From: DASSUW01 sp963759375
GTDB taxonomy: Bacteria; Actinomycetota; Thermoleophilia; Solirubrobacterales; Solirubrobacteraceae
Assembly (NCBI GenBank): GCA_963759375.1
Contig: CAVWYY010000004.1
Location: 1-64,000 of the forward strand
Length of the DNA stretch: 64,000 bases
Direction: 5' to 3'
Position numbers and translations under genes: made by a program. The notes below the pieces were generated by a model. That model was not told the DNA's origin. It worked only from the letters and a program-made list of their open reading frames with translations, and did not search any database. Below are positions 45,000 to 53,626 of the stretch, one piece after another. Numbering within the stretch: the first letter of the stretch is position 1; every line of letters begins with the position of its first letter.

Positions 45000-46302
45000 A
45001 CGTCGCGGCGATCGCGTTCGTGCGCGGCGGGTAGTCGGCCAGCGAGATCGGCACGACGCCGACCATCGTGGCCGCCAGCGCGAGCAGCAGCGCGCCGCGC
45101 ACCGGGTCCCCGCGCGCCTCGATCGCCCGGAGCACCATCGCGCCGAGCGCGACGACGAACCACGCGAGCACGACGAGGCCCGGGATCCCGAGCTCGGCGC
45201 CGATCGTCAACGGCACGTCGTGGGCGTGGTCGAACGGCATGTCGTTCTGGTCGAGCAGCGCGTACCGCTTGGCCGCCACCGAGTAGTTCCCCGCGCCGAC
45301 GCCGAGCAGCGGGTTCGCGGCGATGATCTTCGGCGTCGTCTTCCACATCTCCAGCCGCGGGTCGCTCTCCACGGTGGTCGTGCGGCCGAGCGTGGCCAGG
45401 CGCTGCGTGACGACGGAGATCTGCTGCGACTGCTCGAGCGCCTGCAGGTTGAACAGGGCGAACAGCGCCAGCGCCGCCAGCCCGACGGCGGCCCAGCGGC
45501 GGAAGTCCGGCCACAGCAGCAGGATGCCGAGGGCGAGGAACGTGCCGATCAGGCTCGTGCGCGACAGGCTGAGCATCAGCCCCCACACCGCGCCGGCCGC
45601 CATCAGCGCCATCAACGCCCGCGTCATCCCGCGGCCGCGCACGGCCAGCACAACGGCGGCCGGGGTCGTCAGCACCAGGAAGAACCCGAGCACGTTCGGC
45701 TGCGCGAAGCTGGCCTGCGCGCGGTTGGTCGCGATCAGCCCGCCCTCGACGAGGCTCTGGTTCGAGCCGCCGGCCACCGCGACGAAGCCGGCGATGCCGC
45801 CGGCGATCGCCACGCAGTACATGAGCCGGGTGACCTCGCGCTCGTCGGAGTTGGCCACCAGCACGGCGGCGATCACGAACGCCGACCACATCACGAGGAT
45901 CTTCGTGACGATCAGCGTGTCCTCGGCCACCGCGAAGCCGAGCGCGATCAGCACGCAGGTGGCGGTCGCCGCCCGGAGCACCATCGGCACCTGCGGCCGC
46001 GCCACGGTGATGCTCCAGTGCACGAGCGTCGCGCCGGCGGTGACCAGCAGCAGCATCTCGGTCGGGCTCAGGCCGGTCTCGCCGCCGACGCGCAGCGAGA
46101 AGAACTCGAGCGGAACCGCGAGCACGGCGAGCTGGACGCCGACGATCGGGCGCACGCCGACGACCGCGGCGACGGCGGCGGCCACGGGCAGCGCGAGGCC
46201 CGCCATCGGGCCCGCGACGTCCATCACGACGACGACCGCGGCGCCGGCGGCGAAGCACGCCAGGAGAGCGACCAGGACGGCCGAGCGCGCTGCCAGGCTC
46301 AC
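44914..46302 (-). CDS. O-antigen ligase/polymerase-family (Wzy/WaaL-like) membrane protein
   Basis: A 462-residue protein with about 10-12 membrane helices. NPLLGVGAGNYSVAAKRYAL followed by DHAHDVPLTIGAELGIPGLV is the Wzy_C periplasmic loop with conserved Arg/His region. It polymerises or transfers lipid-linked glycan at the outer face. GTG start immediately after a perfect hairpin (46304-46325). The end overlaps tail-to-tail with the GT4 pseudogene. Confidence 0.87.
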   Translation of the reverse strand: MSLAARSAVLVALLACFAAGAAVVVVMDVAGPMAGLALPVAAAVAAVVGVRPIVGVQLAVLAVPLEFFSLRVGGETGLSPTEMLLLVTAGATLVHWSITVARPQVPMVLRAATATCVLIALGFAVAEDTLIVTKILVMWSAFVIAAVLVANSDEREVTRLMYCVAIAGGIAGFVAVAGGSNQSLVEGGLIATNRAQASFAQPNVLGFFLVLTTPAAVVLAVRGRGMTRALMALMAAGAVWGLMLSLSRTSLIGTFLALGILLLWPDFRRWAAVGLAALALFALFNLQALEQSQQISVVTQRLATLGRTTTVESDPRLEMWKTTPKIIAANPLLGVGAGNYSVAAKRYALLDQNDMPFDHAHDVPLTIGAELGIPGLVVLAWFVVALGAMVLRAIEARGDPVRGALLLALAATMVGVVPISLADYPPRTNAIAATFILEVGALAALLRHARRGATRPAPSAPR

Positions 46303-46303
46303 G

Positions 46304-46325
46304 GCCGCCGATGGTAGTCGGCGGC
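46304..46325 (-). terminator. Hairpin between the hydrolase gene and the ligase gene
   Basis: Perfect 8-bp stem GCCGCCGA / TCGGCGGC with a 6-base loop, one base before the ligase GTG on the minus strand. It could terminate the upstream hydrolase transcript or limit initiation of the ligase gene. Confidence 0.45.
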
Positions 46326-46333
46326 GCGGCTAA

Positions 46334-47638
46334 TCAGTGCCGGGCGGCGGCGTGCCGCCGGTGGCCGCGAGCGCGGGCGGCTTTGCGAGCGCGGGCGCGG
46401 CGCGCCTTGGCGGCGCGGGCGCGCCGGGCCTTGCGGCGCTGCTTGGCGGTGCGCTTCTTCTGCTTGGCCTTCTTGAGGGCCGCGGTCTTCGCGGAGGCGC
46501 CGCTGCTCGGGGGCGCCGTCTTCGCGGCCGGGGCGCCGGCGGCGAGCGTCGCCGCGGCGGTACGGAGCGCGGCGTAGGCGGGCTTCGCCGTGCCGTTGAC
46601 CCGCAGCAGACCGCAGTTCGAGTACTTGTCGGCGCGGTCGCTCCCGACGTCGAGCAGGTTGAACCAGATGTTGACCTTCACGTACGGCCAGCGCGCGATC
46701 TGCTCGGCCTGCTGGCGCATGAACGCGGCCTGCGTGGCCTCGCTGACCCCGTTGCGCCAGTGGTCGGCGGTGCGCAGCGTCGAGGTGCTCCAGCCCGACT
46801 CGGTCAGCCAGATCGGGCGGCTGTCGCCGTTGCGCTGCATGACCTCGCGGATCTTCGGGACGCCCCGGACGAACGAGTAGCGGGGATCGATCGTCGAGCG
46901 CGCGTCGAGCGGCGAGACGTCGTCGCTGTACGGGTGCACCGAGAACGCGTCGAAGTAGCCCTTGATGCCGAGCGCGTACAGCTTCTGCGTGAACGCGTAG
47001 TCGGACTGCGAGAGCGAGCCGCCGATGACCGTCGCGCGCGGGTGGGCGGCCTTGACGGCGGGGTAGGCGGCCTTGAGCAGTCGCGCGTACGCGCCCGCCT
47101 GGTCGGCGGCCTTGAAGAAGTCGGGGTGGTTGGGCTCGTTCCACACCTCCCAGGCCGCCACCTTGTCGCCGTAGCGGGCGGCGAGGAAGGCGAGCGCGCG
47201 GGCGTAGGCCTGCGGGTCGGACGGCGCGTAGCCCATCACGCCGCGGTCCCACCACGACCCGGCGCAGCCCTGCTTGAGCGACTCCGGGGCGGTCGACGCC
47301 CAGCACGGGGAGTTCATGAACGTCATCAGCAGCGCGATCCCGCGCTGGTTGGCGGCGGCCACGACTCGGTCGATCTTCTCCAGGTACCAGGTCGAGTAGC
47401 CGTTCGGGCCATCCTGCTGGAGCGATGCCCAGCCGACGTCGACGCGGGTCATCCGCGCGCCGCTCGCCTTCACGAGGTCGAGCTGGTGGCGCATCTGCGC
47501 ATCGTCCACGTCACCCCACAGCAGGTGCGTCTGGATGCCGGCGACCTGGCCGGCGGCGGAAGCCGACCCGGCGGTGAGGCCCAGCATCAGAGCCATGGCG
47601 ATGAGTGTGGCGGCAATCCGTGCCCCCGAGCGCAGCAA
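46334..47638 (-). CDS. Secreted glycoside hydrolase (GH39/GH5-like) with basic C-terminal tail
   Basis: A 434-residue protein. A signal peptide (IAATLIAMALMLGLTAGSASA) precedes a TIM-barrel of clan GH-A type: VAAWEVWNEPNHPDFF carries the acid/base Glu and RPIWLTESGWSTSTL the nucleophile Glu. The last 70 residues are almost only Ala, Lys and Arg (AALKKAKQKKRTAKQRRKAR), perhaps binding acidic polysaccharide or the wall. The start is TTG behind GGGAG. Its leader is a class-I c-di-GMP riboswitch, so this enzyme probably trims the locus's polysaccharide in response to c-di-GMP. Confidence 0.87.
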   Translation of the reverse strand: MLRSGARIAATLIAMALMLGLTAGSASAAGQVAGIQTHLLWGDVDDAQMRHQLDLVKASGARMTRVDVGWASLQQDGPNGYSTWYLEKIDRVVAAANQRGIALLMTFMNSPCWASTAPESLKQGCAGSWWDRGVMGYAPSDPQAYARALAFLAARYGDKVAAWEVWNEPNHPDFFKAADQAGAYARLLKAAYPAVKAAHPRATVIGGSLSQSDYAFTQKLYALGIKGYFDAFSVHPYSDDVSPLDARSTIDPRYSFVRGVPKIREVMQRNGDSRPIWLTESGWSTSTLRTADHWRNGVSEATQAAFMRQQAEQIARWPYVKVNIWFNLLDVGSDRADKYSNCGLLRVNGTAKPAYAALRTAAATLAAGAPAAKTAPPSSGASAKTAALKKAKQKKRTAKQRRKARRARAAKARRARARKAARARGHRRHAAARH

Positions 47639-47674
47639 GACGGTCTCCCGTGCGTCATGCCGCCCCCGTGAGGA

Positions 47675-47760
47675 GCCTTTTCGGCAACCCGGCTCACTCC
47701 ATCACTGGAGTCCCGTGGCTTTGCGTCCCCGCCTCGCGGCGGGTTTGCCCTTTCGAAGGC
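47675..47760 (-). promoter_or_regulatory. Class-I cyclic-di-GMP riboswitch (GEMM-I)
   Basis: On the minus strand: P1 GCCTT / AAGGC closes the element. AGGGCAAACC is followed by the P2 hairpin CCGCC-GCGA-GGCGG (GNRA loop), then GGGACGCAAAGCCAC, the P3 hairpin ACTCCA-GTGA-TGGAGT, and AGCCGGGTTGCCGAAAAGGC. These are the diagnostic GEMM-I elements, including the GACGCAAAGCC strand. The base equivalent to G20 in AGGGC appears to be G, as in c-di-GMP rather than cGAMP sensors. It ends 37 bases before the TTG start of the secreted hydrolase and overlaps no gene. The expression platform was not resolved. Confidence 0.9.
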
Positions 47761-47829
47761 GACGATTCCGTTGTCAGGAACCACATCGGCACGATCACGC
47801 AGTTTCTGGACCGTGCGTGGCCGTACGTA

Positions 47830-49263
47830 CTAGCTCGGAGGCGCCGTGCTCTTGGGCTCGGCCGCTTGGTCGACGATGAGCTCCGGATCGGCCGTGTAGT
47901 AGCCGGAGCCGTACTGCCCGCTGTCGACGCGGTTGACGACCACGCCGAGGATGTTCGCGTGGGCGCGCCGCAGCTGGTCGACCGCCTGGGTGGCGGGCCG
48001 GCGACGGGTGCGCTTGGCGTCGACGACCAGGACCACGCCGTCGGTGATCGCGGCGACGAGCGACGCGTCGGCCGACACCGACAGCGGCGGGGTGTCGTAG
48101 ACGACGAGGGCGTAGCGCTCCTTGACCTCGTCGTCGAACTCGCGCAGCGCCTGCGAGCCGAGCAGCGCCGCCGGGTTGGGCGGCAGCGGACCTGCGGGCA
48201 GCAGGTCGACGCTCGCGCCGGGCAGCGTCCACGTCGCCTCGCCGAGCGAAGAGCGATGGACGAGCAGGCTGGAGAAGCCGACGTTGCCGCCCACCCAGCC
48301 GCCGGCCTTGGCCGACAGGCTCGGGCGCCGCAGGTCGGCCTCCACGAGCAGCGTCTGGATCTCCAGCTCGCCGGCCGCGCGCCCGAGGCTGAGCGCGGTG
48401 GTCGACTTGCCCTCGCGCTCGTCGGAGGACACGATCGCGATGTTGCGCGGCCGCTGGCCCATGTTCGCGAACGTCAGGTTGGCGAGCAGCAGGCGGAACG
48501 CCTCGGCCGCGGCGCGGCCCTCGCGGTCCCCGGCGGGCTCGCCGGCGAGCATCCGCTCGAGTGCTCCGCCGGAGCCGTGCGGGATGCGCCCGATGATCGG
48601 CAGCCCGAGGACGTCGGTCATGTCGTCGGAGATGTGGAGCCGCTGGTCGATCCGCTGGGTGAGCAGCGCGACGCCCACCGCGGCGAGCGCGGCCAGCACG
48701 GCGCCGACCGCCAGGTACAGCCTCGGCTTCGGCCGCACCGGCTCGTCGGGCAGCGTCGCCTCCTCGGCCACGCTGGCGCGGCCGCTGGCGGCGTTCGACT
48801 CCCGGAGCTCCCGGATGCGCTCCTGGAACACCTCGCTGTAGGTGTTGGTGAGCTTCTGCGCGGTCTCCGGCGAGTCCGCCTCGCCGGTGATCTTCAGCAG
48901 CTGGCTGTCCGGGACCGCCTCGACGGAGATCGCGTTCTTCGGGTTGCCCGTGTAGGACGGGCCGAGCCGGTCGGACACCTCGTCGGCGAGGTTCTGCGAC
49001 TCGAGAAGCTGCGCGTAGGTGGTGACCAGCGCCTGGCTGACCTGAGTCTGCTCGAAGTCGTTGTTCCCCTGGCGGTCGGGGTTGACGAGCATGTACGCCG
49101 TGGTCTCGTAGACCTTCGGCAGGCTGGCCGTGACGAGACCGACGCCGAGCAGCACCGCCACGAACGCCGCGAGCGCGACCCACTTCCGCCGCCACAGCAC
49201 GACGGCGAGGTCCGAGGTGATCGTCGTATGGGGAACGGCGGAACCGGCGTCTTCAGTGGGCAC
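47830..49263 (-). CDS. Wzz-domain/BY-kinase (Wzc/CapAB-like) polysaccharide co-polymerase
   Basis: A 477-residue protein. The N-terminal Wzz domain has two membrane segments (about 28-48 and 183-203) around an extracytoplasmic helical region. The C-terminal tyrosine-kinase domain has Walker A SSDEREGKSTTALSL, Walker A' LLVEADLRRP and Walker B LVVYDTPP. A short tyrosine cluster (YGSGYY) near the end is the likely autophosphorylation site. It controls chain length and export of the glycan. The start overlaps the sugar transferase gene by 11 bases. Confidence 0.9.
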   Translation of the reverse strand: MPTEDAGSAVPHTTITSDLAVVLWRRKWVALAAFVAVLLGVGLVTASLPKVYETTAYMLVNPDRQGNNDFEQTQVSQALVTTYAQLLESQNLADEVSDRLGPSYTGNPKNAISVEAVPDSQLLKITGEADSPETAQKLTNTYSEVFQERIRELRESNAASGRASVAEEATLPDEPVRPKPRLYLAVGAVLAALAAVGVALLTQRIDQRLHISDDMTDVLGLPIIGRIPHGSGGALERMLAGEPAGDREGRAAAEAFRLLLANLTFANMGQRPRNIAIVSSDEREGKSTTALSLGRAAGELEIQTLLVEADLRRPSLSAKAGGWVGGNVGFSSLLVHRSSLGEATWTLPGASVDLLPAGPLPPNPAALLGSQALREFDDEVKERYALVVYDTPPLSVSADASLVAAITDGVVLVVDAKRTRRRPATQAVDQLRRAHANILGVVVNRVDSGQYGSGYYTADPELIVDQAAEPKSTAPPS

Positions 49264-50752
49264 CGCGACCAGCCACGAGAGCGGGGATCGTCTTCACCAA
49301 GATCTTGAGGTCGAGCCAGGGGCTCCAGTTCTCGATGTAGAAATTGTCCCACTCAATGCGGTCGGCGAGCGACGTCTCACCGCGCAGCCCGTTCACCTGC
49401 GACCAGCCGGTCAGGCCGGACTTGACGCGGTGGCGATCGGGATAGCGGTAGACGGACTGCTCGAACAGCTCCACGTAGTGCGCGCGCTCGGGCCGCGGGC
49501 CGACGATCGACATGTCGCCGCGCAGCACGTTCCACAGCTGCGGCAGCTCGTCGATCGACAGCTTGCGCAGCAGCGCGCCGAGCGGCGTGCGACGGTCGTC
49601 GCCGACGACAGTCGGCTCGCCGCCGGTGCCCGTGCCCATGGCCATGGCCGCCCACTCGGCGTCGAGCTCGCCGCCGGTGTCGGGCGTGCCCTTCATCGTG
49701 CGGAACTTGAGCATCTCGAAGACGTGGCCGTCGCGGCCGACGCGGCGCTGGCGGAAGAGGATCGGCCGGCCCGAGGTGATCAGGACGGCGAGCGCGACCA
49801 CGGCGAGCAGCGGCGCGACGATCAGCAGCGCGAAGGCGGCGAACACGCGGTCGAACGCGTACTTGACCGCGAACTGCCAGCCGCGCGGATCGGACGGGCT
49901 GAGCGTGACGAGCGGCAGCGCGCCGAGGTGCTCGGTGCGCGTGCGGGTGCCCTCGACCTCGTACAGGCGCGGGACCAGCATCACCGACACGCCGAGCGCC
50001 CAGCAGCGGCGCACCATGTCGAGCACGACGTGCGACGGCGCCGTCGAGAACGCGACGAGCACGTGCTCGACGTCGTGGTCGCGCACGACCTGCTCGAGGT
50101 CGTAGGACGCGCCGAGCACCGGAAGCGTGGGGACGGGCTCCGAGTCGGGATCGGGCTCGACGCGCAGCGGGTCCTTGTCGAGGAAACCGATCGGCCGCAT
50201 GCCGAGCGACGGGTCCTCGATCAGCCGCTTGGCGGCGAGGTGGCCGACGCGGCCGGCGCCGACGATCAGCGTGTTGCCGGCGGCCGTGCCGACGCCGCGG
50301 CGCAGCAGCGCATGGGCGCCGTTGACGGTCATGCGGCCGGCGCTGGTCATCGTCGCGGCGAGCAGCCAGTAGCGCACGGCGGTATCGCCGATGTCCTGGC
50401 GCCCGAGCGCGAGCTCGATGCCGGCGAGGCCCATGATCACGAGCGCCGAGACCGACAGGATCTGCGTGATCTCCTCGCGCGGGCGCGCCTGGCCCTGGCC
50501 GTAGAGCCCGGCGGCGGCGTAGCCGGCGATGATCGCCAGCACCGCGAGCACGAGCATCGGGATGCGCATCGGCACCGCGGCCGACGCCTGGACGATGAGC
50601 GCGGCGCAGAAGAGCGAGCCGGCGTCGATCGACAGGCGGGCGATCAGTTGTCGCCGCTCGGGCCGCGCCCGGCGGGTCGCCTCTCGCGGCGGACGCAGTT
50701 CCAGCGCCCGCGGGGGGGCATTCACGCCTCTTGTAGCCGTCTGCTCGCTCAT
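49253..50752 (-). CDS. Polyprenyl-phosphate sugar-1-phosphate transferase (WbaP/WcaJ-like)
   Basis: A 499-residue initiating transferase. Four N-terminal membrane helices are followed by a CoA-binding-like domain (TLIVGAGRVGHLAAKRLIED) and the catalytic bacterial sugar-transferase domain: FRQRRVGRDGHVFEMLKFRT, then SIDELPQLWNVLRGDMSIVG and PRPERAHYV. It loads the first sugar onto undecaprenyl phosphate for the exopolysaccharide. First gene of the minus-strand operon with the Wzz/BY-kinase. Confidence 0.92.
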   Translation of the reverse strand: MSEQTATRGVNAPPRALELRPPREATRRARPERRQLIARLSIDAGSLFCAALIVQASAAVPMRIPMLVLAVLAIIAGYAAAGLYGQGQARPREEITQILSVSALVIMGLAGIELALGRQDIGDTAVRYWLLAATMTSAGRMTVNGAHALLRRGVGTAAGNTLIVGAGRVGHLAAKRLIEDPSLGMRPIGFLDKDPLRVEPDPDSEPVPTLPVLGASYDLEQVVRDHDVEHVLVAFSTAPSHVVLDMVRRCWALGVSVMLVPRLYEVEGTRTRTEHLGALPLVTLSPSDPRGWQFAVKYAFDRVFAAFALLIVAPLLAVVALAVLITSGRPILFRQRRVGRDGHVFEMLKFRTMKGTPDTGGELDAEWAAMAMGTGTGGEPTVVGDDRRTPLGALLRKLSIDELPQLWNVLRGDMSIVGPRPERAHYVELFEQSVYRYPDRHRVKSGLTGWSQVNGLRGETSLADRIEWDNFYIENWSPWLDLKILVKTIPALVAGRGAH

Positions 50753-51062
50753 CGCCTTGATTCCGTGGCTCCCGTGGCCCGATCGTGGGCCGTCACACCA
50801 TTTATCCGTCCGTTGCGCGAGGGAATACCCGTTCGCGCAGCTGTCAGACAGTCAATAACCCGGGGCGGACTGATCCGATACACCGCGCGGGCGGTTTTTA
50901 TCCGCCCTTTGTGTTGCAGGCCCGCCATAGTCGATCCTTGACTCGTGGTTCTTGAAGATCCGTCGGCTTCTACCGATCGGTCATTGTGGAGACAACCTGG
51001 ACGACTACACATCGGACATGCGTCCGTCCACGGGTTGACCACCTGCCGATACTCGCATTCGC
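50753..51062. other. 310-bp divergent regulatory region of the EPS locus
   Basis: No gene seen. It is relatively AT-rich and contains CTGTC-A-GACAG (50840-50850), an inverted repeat GGGCGG / CCGCCC (50889-50894 and 50902-50907) around a T-run, and a GATACT -10 box before the polymerase gene. It separates the sugar-transferase and polymerase genes and probably holds both promoters. Confidence 0.5.
51048..51053 (+). promoter_or_regulatory. -10 box of the Wzy-like polymerase gene
   Basis: GATACT nine bases before the GTG at 51063, implying a leader of two or three bases or none. TTGACC at 51035 is too close to be its -35. Confidence 0.35.
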
Positions 51063-53096
51063 GTGACCGCCACTGCAACCACAGATCCCGCTAGCTCCGC
51101 CGAAGGCGGTGATCCGGCCCCCAGCTGGGGAGAGTGGCTGGCGCAGCGCATTCATCTGCCGTTGGCGGGACTGCTCACGGTCTTTCTGACGCTGCGCGCC
51201 GGAGGATTCTTCCCCGATATCACCGCGATCGCCGTGCTCGTGCTTACGGTCGCCCTGGTGATCCGGATCACGGTTGCCGCCGAGCCGTTCGCGGGCTGGA
51301 GCCGCGCCGGGGCGGTCGCGGTGCTGGCGGCCGCGGGATTCGCGAGCTGGACGCTGGTCTCGGGCACCTGGTCCGACGCCACCGGCCGCGCGATCGTCGA
51401 GTTCAACCGCGCGCTCTTGTACGTGCTGGCGATCGCGTTCTACGCGACGATCCCGCGGGACCGCGGGAGCCTGACCGCGCTGCTGCGCTGGGTGCTGCTC
51501 GCGTTCACGATCGCGGCGCTGTTCGGTCTCGCCAGCCGGCTGGCGCCGGACGTGTTCCCGATCTCCGGCCGCTATCTGGCCGAGCGGCTGTCGTTCCCGC
51601 TGACGTACTGGAACGCCACCGGGATCGCCGCCGCGATCGGGGTCGTGCTCGCCATACACCATGGCGCGGGTTCACAGGAGCCGAAGTGGGTGCGGATCGG
51701 CGCGACGGCCGCCCTGCCGGTGCTCGTCGCCACCGTCTACTTCACGTTCTCGCGCGGGGCGATCGTGGCCGGCGCGTTGGGTGTCGTGCTCTACGTGGTG
51801 ATCGCCCATCCGCGGCGACTGATCTTCCTGCTGGCTACAGCGGGTCCCGCGTGCGTGATCGCCGTGATCGCCGCGTATGGCGCGGACGCGCTCGCGACCG
51901 TCACGTACTTCAAGGGTCCCGGCCCGGGCCAGGGCCACGACGTCGCGCTCGTGCTCGCGCTCGCATGCCTGGGTGCGGCCGCGCTGCGCGCGGTGCTGAT
52001 GCGCTTCGAGGACCGCCTCGACCTCGTCGTCGTGGCGCCGGAGCGGCGGCGGGCGATCCTGGGCGGCGCGGCGATCGCCGCCGTCCTCGTCGCCGGCGTC
52101 ACCGCGATCGCCATCGACGCGCCGACGCGGATCGACCGCGAGCTGACCTCCTTCAAGGAGGGCGACTTCGTCCCGCAGACCGGCGACGCGCGCGACCGGC
52201 TGACGCAGAGCGGCAACAACGGCCGGCTCGGGATCTGGCGGGTGTCGGAGAAGTCGTTCTCCGACCATCCGTGGCGCGGCACCGGGGCGGGTACGTTCCG
52301 CGTCGAGTACGAGCGGCGGCGGGACATCGACCTGACGATCACCGACGGCCACTCGCTGTACCTCGAGGTGGCGGGAGAGCTCGGGATCGTCGGCCTCGCC
52401 CTGCTCGCGGTGATGCTGCTCGTGCCACTCGGGTTCGGCGTCGCCCGCCTGCGCGGCGGCGAGCGGCACGCCTACGCCGCGTTCCTGGCCGCGGGCCTGA
52501 CGCTGCTCGTGCACGCGGGCGTGGACTGGGACTGGGAGATGCCCGCGGTGTTCCTGTGGTTCCTCTGCGCGTCGGGCGTCGTGCTCGCCGCGCCGGTCGG
52601 GCGCGGGCGCATCTCCGCGCCGCCGCGACTGGGCCGCGTGCTCGCCGGCCTGGCGTGCCTGCTGCTCGCGGTGACGCCGTGGCTGCTGCTGCGCTCGCAG
52701 ACCGATCTCGAGGCGGCGTCGGCCGCGTTCCACCGCGGCGACTGCCGCACGGCGATCGACGACGCGCTGTCCTCGCGCGACGCGCTGTCGGTTCGCGCCG
52801 AGCCGTTCGAGCTGGTCGGCTACTGCGACCTGCGGGTCGGGGCGAACGAGCTCGCGGTCCAGGCGTTCGAGGCCGCGCGCAAGCGCGACCCGGACAACTG
52901 GCGCTTCGCCTACGGCCTCGCGCTCGCCCGGGCGCGCGCCGGGCAGGACCCGCGTCCCGACGCGCGCGACGCCCGCCGGCTCAACCCGCGCGAGCCCGCG
53001 GCGCGCGACCTCGAGGCCGCGTTCGAGGATGCGCGCCGGCGCGCGTGGCCGCGCGTCGCCGCCGAGGCGAAGCTCCCGCCCGGGTTGGGGAGCTAG
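51063..53096 (+). CDS. O-antigen ligase/polymerase-family protein with TPR-like C-terminus
   Basis: A 677-residue membrane protein with about 12-14 helices. SEKSFSDHPWRGTGAGTFRV followed by TDGHSLYLEVAGELGIVGLA is the Wzy_C loop. The C-terminal 115 residues form a soluble TPR-like segment (DCRTAIDDALSSRDALS, ANELAVQAFEAARKRDPDNW). It is a probable polysaccharide polymerase, the second Wzy/WaaL-like protein of the locus. GTG start. The inverted-repeat element follows 4 bp after the stop. Confidence 0.87.
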   Translation: MTATATTDPASSAEGGDPAPSWGEWLAQRIHLPLAGLLTVFLTLRAGGFFPDITAIAVLVLTVALVIRITVAAEPFAGWSRAGAVAVLAAAGFASWTLVSGTWSDATGRAIVEFNRALLYVLAIAFYATIPRDRGSLTALLRWVLLAFTIAALFGLASRLAPDVFPISGRYLAERLSFPLTYWNATGIAAAIGVVLAIHHGAGSQEPKWVRIGATAALPVLVATVYFTFSRGAIVAGALGVVLYVVIAHPRRLIFLLATAGPACVIAVIAAYGADALATVTYFKGPGPGQGHDVALVLALACLGAAALRAVLMRFEDRLDLVVVAPERRRAILGGAAIAAVLVAGVTAIAIDAPTRIDRELTSFKEGDFVPQTGDARDRLTQSGNNGRLGIWRVSEKSFSDHPWRGTGAGTFRVEYERRRDIDLTITDGHSLYLEVAGELGIVGLALLAVMLLVPLGFGVARLRGGERHAYAAFLAAGLTLLVHAGVDWDWEMPAVFLWFLCASGVVLAAPVGRGRISAPPRLGRVLAGLACLLLAVTPWLLLRSQTDLEAASAAFHRGDCRTAIDDALSSRDALSVRAEPFELVGYCDLRVGANELAVQAFEAARKRDPDNWRFAYGLALARARAGQDPRPDARDARRLNPREPAARDLEAAFEDARRRAWPRVAAEAKLPPGLGS

Positions 53097-53100
53097 GCCC

Positions 53101-53304
53101 GGCGAACGTCAACTGCGGCTGGGTAGGGGAGCGGTTGCGCCTGCGTCGCCGGCGGTCCCTGGCGCGTTGGGGTCGATATGCGACCCAAAGGCGCCAGACG
53201 GCAGCGTCTGGCGACTTGACTACCTGTGAGGTGGTCAAACCGCCAGAGACCACCGACACCGCCAACGTCTCCGCCTCCCTACCCAGCCGGGGTTGACGTT
53301 CGCC
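53101..53304. repeat. Inverted-repeat element, copy B (204 bp)
   Basis: Termini GGCGAACGTCAACTGCGGCT (left) and, read inward from the right, GGCGAACGTCAACCCCGGCT, each continuing GGGTAGGG. The interior has two hairpins: CTGGCGC...GCGCCAG with TTGGGGTCG / CGACCCAA, and TGACTACCT-GTG-AGGTGGTCA. The second matches the central hairpin of copy A (12401-12421) with a compensated stem change. It lies directly after the polymerase stop and before the SRP RNA. Confidence 0.72.
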
Positions 53305-53319
53305 GGTAGACTCACCAGC

Positions 53320-53591
53320 GGACCGTGCTAGGCGGGGAGGTAGCGGTGCCCTGCACCCGCAATCCGCTCTAGCGGGGCTGAATCCCCTCCCGAGGGGCGC
53401 GGCCCCTGGGCCAGCGCGTCGCCAGTTGGCGTCGATGGCCGGGTCCCGCGCGATGCAGACCCGCGAACCAGGTCAGGTCCGGAAGGAAGCAGCCTTAAGC
53501 GGTCATCTGTAGGCGCAGCGGGGTCGCCCGACCGGAGCCGACGGACGACGGCCAGCCCCCAGGGACGGCTTCGACGGAGGGTGCACGGTCC
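53320..53591 (+). ncRNA. ffs: Signal recognition particle RNA, large bacterial type
   Basis: The ends pair (GGACCGTGC with GCACGGTCC). The Alu-domain sequence GGCGGGGAGGTAGCGGTGCC...CCCGCAATCCGC is at the 5' end. The universally conserved Ffh-binding domain is at about 53475-53510 (CAGGTCAGGTCCGGAAGGAA then GCAGCC). About 272 nt, the long form with an Alu domain known from actinobacteria and Bacillus. The neighbouring dnaX-ybaB-recR genes are its usual context. Confidence 0.93.
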
Positions 53592-53609
53592 ATTTCCCGT
53601 ACACCCTCC
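53576..53609 (+). terminator. Hairpin overlapping the SRP RNA 3' end
   Basis: GGAGGGTG-C-ACGG pairs with CCGT-A-CACCCTCC around an 8-base loop (one C-A mismatch). The left arm includes the 3' strand of the SRP RNA closing helix, so the two folds exclude each other. Probable transcription terminator, though no T-tract follows. Confidence 0.5.
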
Positions 53610-53626
53610 GGCTCGGCCTGAGTGGT

